Virus record (IMG/VR): IMGVR_UViG_3300020215_000082
Span: 1 to 43,883 of that record
Length of the DNA: 43,883 nucleotides
DNA from: a virus
Reading direction: 5' to 3' (one strand)
In this document: one piece after another, positions 1 to 9,525 of the stretch
How the letters are laid out: each line of letters opens with the position of its first letter
Position numbering within the stretch: the stretch's first letter is position 1
Made by a program: the position numbers and the translations under genes
Notes under the pieces: model-generated
The model's input: the letters and a program-made list of their open reading frames with translations, nothing else
The model's database searches: none
What the model was told of the DNA's origin: nothing

Positions 1-126
1 GGCACTCCTGCTGGAAGCGAATTAGTGCAAATTAGAGTATCCCGAGACACATCAGACACATTGAATGCGGATGCGCGGTTGATTGCTGTGAAACTTGAAT
101 ATACGACTTCAACTTTTTCTGACTAA
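1..126 (+). CDS. C-terminal end of fibre-like protein (3' part; full copy at 42749-43867)
   Basis: The first 41 codons read GTPAGSELVQIRVSRDTSDT and onward to a TAA at 124-126. They are identical, apart from one Ser/Gly change, to the end of the 372-residue fibre-like protein encoded at 42749-43867. This is the same gene seen again because the genome is circular, not a second gene. Its stop overlaps the next start as TAATG. Confidence 0.9.
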   Translation, partial: GTPAGSELVQIRVSRDTSDTLNADARLIAVKLEYTTSTFSD

Positions 127-142
127 TGGCTAACAGATATTG
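1..142. repeat. Terminal direct repeat (circular closure), left copy
   Basis: Bases 1-142 match bases 43742-43883 at every position except one: A at 16 versus G at 43757, which changes Ser to Gly in the fibre protein. The repeat runs through the end of one fibre gene and the start of the next in the same frames, so it joins the two ends. It is best read as overlap of a circular or circularly permuted genome. The one mismatch suggests population variation rather than a strict assembly k-mer overlap. A true short terminal repeat cannot be excluded from sequence alone. Confidence 0.9.
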
Positions 143-2501
143 GGTGGGCGGTTCAGGTAACTGGAGCGATGATGATAACCACTGGGCAACAAGTAGTGGA
201 GGCTCCCCTGGCGATGGGAATATTCCTACTGCCAGTGATAACGCTATTTTTGATGCTAACTCGAACGCAACGGCTTATACAGTAACGATAAACAGCACAG
301 CGGTTTGTTTAGATCTAAATTTCTCGGCTGCACCATCCGTTTCAGGAACAATCACCTGGGCTGGAACTTCGCAGGTTACTGTTTCCGGTAATCTCATCAT
401 GTTGGCTGGTATGACAGTCTCATCGCAGGGATCAGTTGCATTTAATGCGTCTTCGGGAACAAAAACAATCACCTCTAATGGTGCAACATTAAATAGAAAT
501 GTAACCATTCAGTGTTCGGGTGCAACTTTGCAGCTTGCAGATAATCTTACTATGGGTTCAACCGCGAGTATTACCTATCAAAGTGGCACATTTGATCCGA
601 ATGGGAAGTTACTTATTATGAATGGCACATCGCAATCGATTAGTGGGGGGCTCACACTTTATGATTTGACGAGAACGGGTACAGCTGCAAAAACTGATAC
701 TTTTCAGGTTACAAATGGAAATCTCACAGTAACAAACTTACTGACGATTAATGGTAATAGTGCCATAAACAGGATTTTAGTTAGTTCTGGTGTCAGAGGT
801 ACTTCTCGTACGATAACAGCAGCATCTTTATCTTGTTCCAACCTCGATTTCCAAGATATTACAGCCGCAGGAGCTGCTTCTTGGGATTTATCCGCAATCA
901 CCGGAGGAGCAGGTGACGCCGGTGGAAACTCTGGCATTACATTTACAACCTCGACAACGCGTTACGCGGTCTCTGCAGGAAACTGGGATCAAACTGCACG
1001 TTGGGCAACTTCGTCTGGTGGAGCCAGTGGTGCCAGTGTTCCGCTTTGTCACGATGATGTGGTTTTAGATGGAAATTCAGGGACAGGCACGATTACGCAG
1101 AATATGCCGCGTGCAGGTAAGAGCATCAATTGTACAGGATACACAGGCACACTTACGACAAGCACGACCGCTTCTGTTTTTGGTAGTTGGACAATGTCTG
1201 CAGGAATGACCCTAACGGCATCAACGCAAGGTTATACGTTTGAAGGTAGGTCAAGCTATACCATAACAATGGCAGGGAAAGCATTTACGAAGCTAATTAC
1301 CCTTGATGCTCCAGGAGGTACTTATACTCTTCAGGATGTGTTTACTAATACGGGCAATGTAATTTCTGTTACTAGAGGATCGTTTATAGCCAATGGTAAT
1401 AATATAACTGGAGATTCTATATCATCTTCTAATTCGAATACTCGCGCAATCGATATTAGTAATGTTACGGTAGAACTAACGGGAGTCGGTACGCCGTGGA
1501 ACGTTGCAACATCAACGGGGCTGACGTTAACTGCGACAGGCTCTACTATCAAACTAACTAATAATTCTGCCAGCAGCAAAACGTTCGCAGGAGGAGGCAA
1601 AACCTACGGTACGCTGTGGTTTGCTCCTAGCACTGGGACTGGATCACTGACTCTCACAGGAAGTAATACATTCACAGAGTTGAAGGACGATGGAACGGCG
1701 GCGCATAGCTGGTTGTTCACCGCGAGCACTACAACAACGTTCACGACATGGAATATTAGCGGATCTGCCAGTCATACTATAACTATTGGAAGTCCTACTG
1801 CAGCTAACCATACACTCTCAAAGTCTGCGGGTACTGTTCAAGTTCAATATCTCAACATCTCTCGCTCTACTGCTCAAGGTGGAGCTACCTACGATGCGTA
1901 TACGTTGTCAGGTAATGTAGATGGAGGAAACAACTCTGGTTGGCAATTTACTGCTCCCGTAGTTCAGTCTACACGATCTCCATCAGGAGGCGCCTCCTAT
2001 GGTGCGCCTATGATGTACGGCATTCTGCTCGGACTATTATTCCTGCCTCAGCTTGCTTTCGGATCCACTCGTTTTGACCGCGCACAGGATATTGCCGCCG
2101 AGCATTTAGCGGATCATAGGATAGAAGTAGATGCCAATGTAGAGATCATTGGAACAGGTGCGCATTATTACTGCAACGGCGATTTTATAACAATTTCGAA
2201 GGAGATTGCTGAGAAAAGAGATTTCCCAAATCTCGTAGCTGTTTTAACACATGAATACTTACACTCGATTGATAAACGTCTGTGTGAAGAACACACAAAA
2301 ACAGAGCAGTTGATCTATGAAGAACTTACCGATTATGTCATGGTTCGTATTTTGGAGGAACGTTGGGGAAAACACGTTAAACCCACGTACGACATTTCGA
2401 AATGGAAGAGACGATTAGACACGCAGAACCTTTGGGGTGTGGTGTTTATTTTTCGTCACTACACACGAGAGCAAATACTTGAACTTATTTACACTAAATA
2501 A
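126..2501 (+). CDS. Fibre-like beta-rich protein with C-terminal zinc metallopeptidase (gluzincin-like) domain
   Basis: This is a 791-residue product. Residues 1-620 are Ser/Thr/Gly-rich and beta-prone, with two copies of a motif of the form RYxVxxGNWxxxxxWATSSGG (about residues 4-25 and 287-306), as in virion fibres or adhesins. Residues 629-648 (MMYGILLGLLFLPQLAFG) read as a signal peptide or membrane segment with an AFG-S cleavage-like site. The last 145 residues contain HEYLH at 709-713 and, 19-20 residues later, EELTD, which is the HExxH-x18/19-ExxxD spacing of thermolysin-type gluzincins. A peptidase fused behind a signal-like segment in a fibre is very unusual. Met629 or Met630 could serve as an internal start for a separate secreted peptidase of about 162 residues. 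The gene overlaps the preceding stop (TAATG) and ends 3 nt before the adaptor gene. Peptidase activity is inferred. Confidence 0.75.
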   Translation: MANRYWVGGSGNWSDDDNHWATSSGGSPGDGNIPTASDNAIFDANSNATAYTVTINSTAVCLDLNFSAAPSVSGTITWAGTSQVTVSGNLIMLAGMTVSSQGSVAFNASSGTKTITSNGATLNRNVTIQCSGATLQLADNLTMGSTASITYQSGTFDPNGKLLIMNGTSQSISGGLTLYDLTRTGTAAKTDTFQVTNGNLTVTNLLTINGNSAINRILVSSGVRGTSRTITAASLSCSNLDFQDITAAGAASWDLSAITGGAGDAGGNSGITFTTSTTRYAVSAGNWDQTARWATSSGGASGASVPLCHDDVVLDGNSGTGTITQNMPRAGKSINCTGYTGTLTTSTTASVFGSWTMSAGMTLTASTQGYTFEGRSSYTITMAGKAFTKLITLDAPGGTYTLQDVFTNTGNVISVTRGSFIANGNNITGDSISSSNSNTRAIDISNVTVELTGVGTPWNVATSTGLTLTATGSTIKLTNNSASSKTFAGGGKTYGTLWFAPSTGTGSLTLTGSNTFTELKDDGTAAHSWLFTASTTTTFTTWNISGSASHTITIGSPTAANHTLSKSAGTVQVQYLNISRSTAQGGATYDAYTLSGNVDGGNNSGWQFTAPVVQSTRSPSGGASYGAPMMYGILLGLLFLPQLAFGSTRFDRAQDIAAEHLADHRIEVDANVEIIGTGAHYYCNGDFITISKEIAEKRDFPNLVAVLTHEYLHSIDKRLCEEHTKTEQLIYEELTDYVMVRILEERWGKHVKPTYDISKWKRRLDTQNLWGVVFIFRHYTREQILELIYTK
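1985..1998. repeat. Perfect palindrome AGGAGGCGCCTCCT before possible internal start
   Basis: A 14-bp perfect inverted repeat lies 12-25 nt upstream of the ATGATG codons (2010-2015) that open the signal-peptide-like segment of the fibre/peptidase gene. Its left arm is a perfect Shine-Dalgarno sequence, but it is 19 nt from the ATG and would be hidden in a hairpin. It could regulate internal initiation, or be only a Gly/Ser codon effect. Confidence 0.4.
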
Positions 2502-2504
2502 CCT

Positions 2505-3143
2505 ATGAGCACTTTAGGCGATCTCCAGACTAAGCTCAATCACTCTCTCATGAATGCAGAGACGAATCTCTATACAAATGAGAAGCGTATTGACGCAATC
2601 AATCGTTCCATAGAAACAATTCTCAAGAAATTTGATGTACCGTGGTATACGCTCACGAGCTCAATCTCGTTTACATCCGGAGCTGCGACGCTGCCTGCAA
2701 CGTTTCTGCGTGCGATCAAGGTATTCAATAGCAGTGATCTGGAATACACGCAAGTGAGTCCGAATGATTTTGATAATGACATTTCTAACACTTGGACAAT
2801 CAAATGGGACGGCACATCCGCGTTCAAACTCTACATCTATCCTGCGTCAACAACCTCGCTCACGTACCGCTACATCGAGTATCCCACACGGCTCTCTGCC
2901 AGTAGCGATACTGTGCGTTTCCCCGTGTATTGGGATGAAGCAATCGCGGAGTTGGCGGCATTCACTCTTTTGCAGCAATCTCGCAACACAAGTGACGCGC
3001 AGGTGAAAAAAATGATTGCAGATGACAAGATTGCAGAAGCTTGGCAACAGGATGCAAAACTAGTAGACGGTCCAGTCGGTATGCGTTTGAAATCACTGTA
3101 TGAAGATTATTCCTTTTTACGAACCTCCCCACGATGGCGGTAA
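2505..3143 (+). CDS. Head-to-tail adaptor-like protein
   Basis: A 212-residue protein starting MSTLGDLQTKLNHSLMNAET, predicted mostly helical with a beta insertion around residues 50-130. Its size and position (between fibre/portal functions and the nozzle protein) fit the podoviral adaptor that sits under the portal ring, such as P22 gp4 or T7 gp11-type proteins. That family assignment is from general fold features and synteny, not from a diagnostic motif. The start at 2505 follows TAACCT with no Shine-Dalgarno. The 3' end overlaps the next gene by 10 nt, suggesting coupled translation. Confidence 0.6.
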   Translation: MSTLGDLQTKLNHSLMNAETNLYTNEKRIDAINRSIETILKKFDVPWYTLTSSISFTSGAATLPATFLRAIKVFNSSDLEYTQVSPNDFDNDISNTWTIKWDGTSAFKLYIYPASTTSLTYRYIEYPTRLSASSDTVRFPVYWDEAIAELAAFTLLQQSRNTSDAQVKKMIADDKIAEAWQQDAKLVDGPVGMRLKSLYEDYSFLRTSPRWR

Positions 3144-4726
3144 AATCAAACAAACTTGATTACATTTCGATTGATGACTTCTCGCCAGGGTTAAATACGC
3201 TGGACGATGAGCGATCTTTAGGAATAGGGGAGAGTCCCTACATGTTGAACGTGGATATTACACAGAAAGGGCAGATCATAACTCGCTTTGGGTATGAGTT
3301 GTTTGCTTCGATCAGCGGGGCTACTGGAACTATGCGAGGACTGTTGCCTTTCTATCGCACGTACGGTACGGATAGCGGGGATTACCTGCTTTTGTTCCAT
3401 AGCAACGGGAATGCGTACTACGTCACGAATAATCAAACTACTCCGCAGTCGATCAGTTCTTATGGCACCGACAGCGGGAAAGTACGCGGTACTGTATTCA
3501 ACAATCTTGCAATCTATGGTAACGGTTTGGCAGCTAATACGATCCAAACCTGGTCGGGGACAGGGGCGAGCTCTAATCTAGGCGGTTCACCGCCAGATGC
3601 GAAGTATTTTTCTACGTTTCAGAAGAGACTTGTTTTATCAGGAGTCAGCGGCGCTCCGTCGAGAGTTGATTATTCGGACACTGATAATCAAGGGGCAGGC
3701 TGGGGCGCAAGCAATCAAATCAATGTCAACGTCGGTGACGGACAAGACTGCACCTCCTTGATTGCACACAACGACTTCTTGCAAGTATTCAAAGAAGATT
3801 CCATATACGGCATAAACTTTTCCTTCGATTCCTCCTATGCACTGACGATTCCTCAGCTACAACCGATTGTAACGCGCACCGGCGGAGCAATAGCTCCCGA
3901 TAGCGTACAGCCGGTGTATGGCTACAGCTACTTCCTCTCGGACAAAGGATTTCAAGGCTACGGAGTTGCGCCCAGCGGAGTAGATCGTCGTGAGCCAATC
4001 GCACTGTCTTGGAAGATCAACCCGACCGTGAATAAGATCAATAAGCAATACATGGATAGCGTGACATCCACATTTTTCAACGAGAAGTACCTTTGTACCG
4101 TTCCATTTGCGAATAGCTCTACCAATGATTACACCTTTGTATATAACGAGATTTATAAATCATGGTCGCTCTACAACAATATCCCTGCATACCAGTATGC
4201 TATTTTTAGGGATTCTCAAAAGAATAAACAGCTATACTTTGCTTCGACGCAAGAAGCTAAGGTTTTCAGGTTTAACAGCTCTTTTTCGGATGACGGGGTC
4301 GGTTACACCCGTTCGTGGCGAAGTAAGACTTTTACGCTTGGAGAACGTACATACTGGCGCTGGCTGGATGTTGAAGGAAGTATTGCACAAGGCACCACCT
4401 TGAATGTATATATAACCGTGGATGGAATAACCAGGAGTTTCACCATAGACAGAGACAATTTTGTCTCTACTGCTACAGGTGAAGGCCAAATCGGAGATAA
4501 CTACATAGGCGATGCCTATATAGGGTCTGCCGTTGGAAGCGATACAGCAACACCGCTGTACCGCTTTAAAAAACGTATCCATTTTCCGGACACGATCAGC
4601 AACGGATACGAAATGTACTTTGAATTCTCGAATCAAGCAGTGGGAGAAGGTTGGAAGATATCAAGGGTTGGTATCGCCTACGAAGGGCAACCGATTGATC
4701 CTTCCTACAACAGAGTTTACACCTAA
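3134..4726 (+). CDS. Tail nozzle / stabilisation protein (P22 gp10 / T7 gp12-like)
   Basis: A 530-residue beta-rich protein. It opens with a motif of the form DYISIDDFSPGLNTLDDERSL followed by a segment on the pattern SPYMLNVDITQKGQIITRFGYEL, which is typical of the phage proteins that form the beta-propeller nozzle of short tails. The remainder alternates beta strands with Tyr/Gly/Asp turns and has no transmembrane segments. The position directly after the adaptor gene, overlapping it by 10 nt, supports a portal-adaptor-nozzle order. The family name is inference from pattern and context. Confidence 0.65.
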   Translation: MAVKSNKLDYISIDDFSPGLNTLDDERSLGIGESPYMLNVDITQKGQIITRFGYELFASISGATGTMRGLLPFYRTYGTDSGDYLLLFHSNGNAYYVTNNQTTPQSISSYGTDSGKVRGTVFNNLAIYGNGLAANTIQTWSGTGASSNLGGSPPDAKYFSTFQKRLVLSGVSGAPSRVDYSDTDNQGAGWGASNQINVNVGDGQDCTSLIAHNDFLQVFKEDSIYGINFSFDSSYALTIPQLQPIVTRTGGAIAPDSVQPVYGYSYFLSDKGFQGYGVAPSGVDRREPIALSWKINPTVNKINKQYMDSVTSTFFNEKYLCTVPFANSSTNDYTFVYNEIYKSWSLYNNIPAYQYAIFRDSQKNKQLYFASTQEAKVFRFNSSFSDDGVGYTRSWRSKTFTLGERTYWRWLDVEGSIAQGTTLNVYITVDGITRSFTIDRDNFVSTATGEGQIGDNYIGDAYIGSAVGSDTATPLYRFKKRIHFPDTISNGYEMYFEFSNQAVGEGWKISRVGIAYEGQPIDPSYNRVYT

Positions 4727-4734
4727 TACTTACT

Positions 4735-6336
4735 ATGGCTGATATTGTACCTCAGTGGGCTGAAACAAATTTGATAGGATACCTAGACGCAACCGCATCC
4801 GCTTCTGCTTCCTCGATTACCGTTAAGTTTTATGACAAGGTAACTGGTGCTGCGAGAACACCGCATGCGAAAACTAAGATGTTTGTGATCGATAAGGGTA
4901 CCTCTACGCAGCCTAATCAGAATTATGAGATTATATTGTGTGCTTCGCATTCAACCAGCGCAGGAGTAACCACACTGGCGAGTGTAACCAGAGGATTAGC
5001 TTATTCCGGGACTTCCGTTGCAGCAGGCACGGGGAAGATTCACAGCGCGGGCGCTGAGATCGGACCTGTAGACGTACATTATCTGACCACGCTCTTAGCC
5101 AGTATACTCGATGGCACAGCTTCCCCACCTGCTGATCTTGATCTTGGAAGTCATAAAATAACAAATCTTGCTACACCTACCTTAAATACGGATGCAACCA
5201 CCAAAGCATATGTTGACGGTGTAGCTCTAGCGGGTGTACCGGATGCGAATGCTACAACAAAAGGTGCTGTGGAAATCCCAAGTGATACTGAGGCAAAGGC
5301 TTTTGCTGCGGCCGGTAGCGGTAGCACAACAGCCGAATTTGCACTCACGCCTACCAACCTGAAATCTTTTTGGGATATGGTTGTGACTACGGACTATACC
5401 TATGGAGCTACAATAGCCGCGGGCAACGCATTGTACTTAGATACGGCAGATGCCAAGTGGAAACTTGCGGATGGTGATGCAGCCGGCACGTCGGATGCTA
5501 CATTTGGTATTGCTTTAGATGCAGGTGTAGATACAGACACGGGAAAACGTGTTCAAATTGCTGGTGTTGTTACAGGATTATCTGGACTTACTGCGGGGCT
5601 TCAGTATGTAAGTGCAACTGCAGGAGCTTTGACTAATACTGCGCCTACGTACAAAAAAGTGGTTGGATTTGCACCGAATACAACGACGCTTATTTTAAAA
5701 CCAGCATATAGAGTTGAGGAGCTTGCAGGAACAAATTCTTCGACGACCACGGCCAACTTCAACGAGGCGATGACTTTTTTTGCCAATACCTCTATGACTG
5801 GGGCGCAGGCAGAGGCGATCAAGGGAGGCATTCGACTTGATACTGTGACCACGAGTGTCACTGTTAGCAATAGCACTACAGAGACTACAGTTGAAACTCT
5901 CACGTTAAATGCTAATACGCTTTCGACTAACAATGTAATTCATGGGTATGTACACTTTTCCGATTGGGATGTTGACAATACGGATGCTAAAACCATACGC
6001 GTCAAGTTGGGAGGTTCCACGGTGTGTTCTGCGGTGCTTACAAATGATGCGGGTGTAGCTAAAACGAATGGAACCGGTACATTCCACTGGTACATACTTG
6101 GCGCTGGCGCTACCAATGCGCAGGAGGGCTCAATTTCCGGATGGATTACCTTCAACAATGGCTCTATTAACACAGGCAACAATCTCACATTTGGCTTGGC
6201 TGAAGGCAGTGGTACAGCCGCAATAGATACTACATCGAACCAGACTCTGCTTGTGACCGTACAGAACAGCGATACAGGTGCAGCGAATGCATTCACTGTT
6301 AACCATGCTTATATCGAAAAGATAATCTCCGCATAA
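4735..6336 (+). CDS. Tail fibre / virion appendage protein
   Basis: A 533-residue, Thr/Ala/Ser-rich, beta-prone protein. About residues 135-165 carry the LDLGSHKITNLATPTLNTDATTKAYVD signature seen widely in phage fibre shafts. The C-terminal 170 residues resemble a jelly-roll-like receptor-binding or capping domain. There is no signal peptide or enzymatic motif. The gene starts in an ACTATGGCT context without Shine-Dalgarno and ends 1 nt before the next start. It probably attaches to the nozzle. The exact receptor role is unknown. Confidence 0.75.
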   Translation: MADIVPQWAETNLIGYLDATASASASSITVKFYDKVTGAARTPHAKTKMFVIDKGTSTQPNQNYEIILCASHSTSAGVTTLASVTRGLAYSGTSVAAGTGKIHSAGAEIGPVDVHYLTTLLASILDGTASPPADLDLGSHKITNLATPTLNTDATTKAYVDGVALAGVPDANATTKGAVEIPSDTEAKAFAAAGSGSTTAEFALTPTNLKSFWDMVVTTDYTYGATIAAGNALYLDTADAKWKLADGDAAGTSDATFGIALDAGVDTDTGKRVQIAGVVTGLSGLTAGLQYVSATAGALTNTAPTYKKVVGFAPNTTTLILKPAYRVEELAGTNSSTTTANFNEAMTFFANTSMTGAQAEAIKGGIRLDTVTTSVTVSNSTTETTVETLTLNANTLSTNNVIHGYVHFSDWDVDNTDAKTIRVKLGGSTVCSAVLTNDAGVAKTNGTGTFHWYILGAGATNAQEGSISGWITFNNGSINTGNNLTFGLAEGSGTAAIDTTSNQTLLVTVQNSDTGAANAFTVNHAYIEKIISA

Positions 6337-6337
6337 C

Positions 6338-9300
6338 ATGGCTAATTTTAAACATTTATTCGATCCGAAAAAACCTATCGTCATGGGCGGTAATTTTGAT
6401 GTTGCCGATGATGAAATGGCACAAATCAAAAGCATTGGCGCAAAACGGTTTGCAGGACTGGATGAGAATAAGCTACTACGCCTGTACTTGCAACAACGCG
6501 GCGAGGGTCATCAGGGCGGGTTATTTGAAGCGGTGCAACAAGGACTAGGCAAAGGGAAATTTGCGAAGGCTCCGGAAGCTGTTACGGCATACAACAAGGA
6601 ACAGTCTGAAGCTGCCAAGAAAGCTGCAGATGCTGCACGTAAGGCTGAGTTTTATAAAGACCCTCAAAAAAAAAGTAAGCAATACTATATCCTGGGTGGA
6701 AACATTTTATATGAAGGGGAAGAGAGACAAACACGCGGTCCTGCAGAGGCGAGTACTGCGACAAGGATATTGAGACACGACCACAAGACAGGTGAGCCTA
6801 TCTACGGACCCGAAAAGCCGAGTCAAGGCGCTCCTGCCCAACAATTTACAGATTCAAGTAACGGTAACAAAACAGCTATGCCAGATCAAGGAACAAGCGC
6901 GCCGTGGTTTACACCGGACGGCAAAGTAAATCCAGGCATGGAGGGTAGTCTGGCCGGAAAGAGTACCGCGCAGCCAGCGGGTATGTTTGATGCCAACGGA
7001 AATGTGCTTACCCCAGGTGTGTTTGAGAAACCAGTACAACCGCAACCTACGGGTAATGCTACAGCAGATGCAGAAGCACAACGCCAGTATCAGGAACAAT
7101 TACGTATCAATGCAACAAATCAGGATAAGACGCTACGTGGGACCGACCCGAGGTATGGTGATACAGGTGACCAACCCTATTATCAGATACCTGGTGAAGA
7201 TACAACACAAGCGGGAAATCAGAGAGATATGGGGTATGGGGATGTTCCAGAGAGTGCGCCGGATGGTACGGGCAATGCTTTAGGTAATGCGGACGGTCCT
7301 AGGGTTCCGGAAAATACCTCGCCCTCCTTTTCGAAGGAAATGGAACCCGTCAACGAGCCCGCCGCGAATCAGGAATACATCAATCAGCTCACTTCTTCTG
7401 CCTACGGCACGAGCTTAGACATCGGAGACGGCAGCCCAGCAGAAGACACGTTCGGTTCTGGCTTGGCTTTAGATGACCTGACAAAATATCAGATCGATCT
7501 GCAGATTAAAGGATACAACGACATTGCTTCAGCACTCGGCCAGCGTATTCAGTTAGCACAAGCTGAGTTTGAAGCGTCTAAGGCACGGTATGAGGCAGAC
7601 AAGGTGAAATGGGGTAGCGTTTTGGCTCATAAAGAAGAAATGGCACTAGAAGCCAATAAACTGGCATCGGATGAAGCCAAAGCTAAATATGGCACGCAAT
7701 TGGCAGTGATGCGGGATAACAACAGCCGTTTGGAAGGATATTTGAAAGCCAAGCTCGCTTCTATGGGGGCCTTGGATAGTGGCGCAGGCTTGTCGTACCT
7801 CTCCAAGGCTATGGCAATGTCTGACTTGGCGATCTCCGAAGTAGAACGCGATTCGGAACATGCGCAGAGATACTACAACCTGCAAGGACGTGAGATCATG
7901 ATGGATTACACGACTAAAGCAATGCAGTTGCAGGACGATTATAATACAAGGATTGATTCGCTGACGAGTAATTTCATGGGGCAGGTAGCGGAAGCTCAGG
8001 AATCGCTTGTGTTATCCGAGACTACGAAAAATCAGAATATTGTAAGCATTATCAAAGATTTCAAGAAGCAGGAAGTGGAACAGAAAAACGAACTGTTCAA
8101 GCAGAAAATGGATTTGCTGCGATTCAGCTTAGATGAAGCCAAGTTCAATCAGGAAGTTGTGATGGATGCGGTGAAAGCGGATCAGTGGGAGAAAGAATTC
8201 GGATTCTCTCAATTTCAATTTGAAGCTAACTACGGCTTGGATGTTGCGAAGTTTGAAGAGGACAAGACACAGTTTGGCATGAATTATGCCATGAATCAGC
8301 AAAAGTTTGCATTCGATATGGCAAACGCAGATCGACAATACGCTCTCAGTGCGGCCGAGTTTGAACAAGGCGTGTATGAGTCAGACAGAGATTATGAACT
8401 ACGAGTCGGAGAGTTCAATCAGGCTGCTTCTAAAGCAGAGATGGATCGCGTACAGAAACTCGTGGATTCTGGTGCTTTACCAGCTTCGGCCATGAATCAA
8501 TTCATGAGTCCGGAGGATGTAATCACGTCCGGTGAATACGTAAGCGGCAAATACGAATTCAATCTTGGCGATGAGCTCCAAAAGATCGTCCAAAAGGTTA
8601 CGACAAATCCGGCCAAACTGTATAAGAGCGGATATCAATGCGTTCAATTTGTTCGTGATGTGGTTAAAGACCTTCCTAAAGGTTTGACTAGCTTGCAGGA
8701 CAAGATAACTAAGTTAGTAAAGTCTAAATATGCAATTCCGGAGCCAGAACCAGGTGCAGTGCTTGTCACCAACGATGGCAAGTTTGGACACGTTGCATTG
8801 GTTACATCTGTGAATAGAGCGAATAACACATTTACCGTCTCAGAGTTTAATTACAAGAAGGGTCGATATGGGACTCGTACAATTTCCATGAATGATCCGA
8901 AGATCGAGGGGTATTGGAAGAGTCCAAAGGTCAAGAGTGGTGGAGGGATGCAACAGTTGGATGTTTTGACGGGTGGTAAAGCAACAAAGGAACAGCAAGC
9001 TGCATATCAGAGAGCAGTCGAAGGTGGATACGAGCAAGAATTTCTCAACACAATTAAGACGCAGAGTGAAAAACCAGCGTCGGCTGAATCTGCAAAAGTC
9101 CGTGAAATTGCGAATTCTGGTTTGCGGCAGTTAGATAATTTAGAGAGCCTCATCATTAATTCCAGCGGTGGGATAGATAAACATCGCATGATAACCGAGG
9201 GGCCACTTAATACAGACGTGAAATTTGCTTTAGATGATCTAACGGATTTGATCGGTCGTTTGCGTTCGGGCGGTGCAATTAACTCTGATGAAGAAGCCAG

Positions 9301-9517
9301 ATTTAAAAGGTTACTTCCAAATATATGGGATAGCGATGAAACAATACGCGGAAAACTTGCGGAATTTAGGACAAAGTTTCAGGGAGTAAGTGACGGTCTT
9401 TCTGGCGGACAAAATGGAGGAACGATGCAAGTGCGATCTCCTGACGGTACGGTAGGAACTATTCCCTCTGAAGATTGGTCGGCAGCACAGCAAGAAGGTT
9501 ATACACTCGTAAATTAA
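6338..9517 (+). CDS. Large internal/ejection protein with CHAP peptidoglycan hydrolase domain
   Basis: A 1059-residue protein. Residues 1-370 are low-complexity (Pro/Gly/Gln/Asn). Residues 375-740 form long helical, Glu/Lys/Ala/Gln-rich coiled coils. Residues about 760-870 match a CHAP amidase/endopeptidase: Cys768 in GYQCVQFVRDV, then GAVLVTNDGKFGHVALV with His818, then an acidic/Asn position in SEFNY. The C-terminal 190 residues are helical and end in a segment of the form SPDGTVGTIPSEDW. Its size, coiled coils and muralytic domain fit a podoviral internal virion protein that is ejected and opens the cell wall. Translation starts in ATAACATGGCT. The next gene begins 8 nt downstream. Confidence 0.8.
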   Translation: MANFKHLFDPKKPIVMGGNFDVADDEMAQIKSIGAKRFAGLDENKLLRLYLQQRGEGHQGGLFEAVQQGLGKGKFAKAPEAVTAYNKEQSEAAKKAADAARKAEFYKDPQKKSKQYYILGGNILYEGEERQTRGPAEASTATRILRHDHKTGEPIYGPEKPSQGAPAQQFTDSSNGNKTAMPDQGTSAPWFTPDGKVNPGMEGSLAGKSTAQPAGMFDANGNVLTPGVFEKPVQPQPTGNATADAEAQRQYQEQLRINATNQDKTLRGTDPRYGDTGDQPYYQIPGEDTTQAGNQRDMGYGDVPESAPDGTGNALGNADGPRVPENTSPSFSKEMEPVNEPAANQEYINQLTSSAYGTSLDIGDGSPAEDTFGSGLALDDLTKYQIDLQIKGYNDIASALGQRIQLAQAEFEASKARYEADKVKWGSVLAHKEEMALEANKLASDEAKAKYGTQLAVMRDNNSRLEGYLKAKLASMGALDSGAGLSYLSKAMAMSDLAISEVERDSEHAQRYYNLQGREIMMDYTTKAMQLQDDYNTRIDSLTSNFMGQVAEAQESLVLSETTKNQNIVSIIKDFKKQEVEQKNELFKQKMDLLRFSLDEAKFNQEVVMDAVKADQWEKEFGFSQFQFEANYGLDVAKFEEDKTQFGMNYAMNQQKFAFDMANADRQYALSAAEFEQGVYESDRDYELRVGEFNQAASKAEMDRVQKLVDSGALPASAMNQFMSPEDVITSGEYVSGKYEFNLGDELQKIVQKVTTNPAKLYKSGYQCVQFVRDVVKDLPKGLTSLQDKITKLVKSKYAIPEPEPGAVLVTNDGKFGHVALVTSVNRANNTFTVSEFNYKKGRYGTRTISMNDPKIEGYWKSPKVKSGGGMQQLDVLTGGKATKEQQAAYQRAVEGGYEQEFLNTIKTQSEKPASAESAKVREIANSGLRQLDNLESLIINSSGGIDKHRMITEGPLNTDVKFALDDLTDLIGRLRSGGAINSDEEARFKRLLPNIWDSDETIRGKLAEFRTKFQGVSDGLSGGQNGGTMQVRSPDGTVGTIPSEDWSAAQQEGYTLVN

Positions 9518-9525
9518 TACTCTTT

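Noticed and set aside
9475-9525. Upstream start extending the second ejection protein by 17 residues
   Set aside because: It lies within the 3' end of the preceding gene; the ATG at 9526 has the usual TTTATGGC context.
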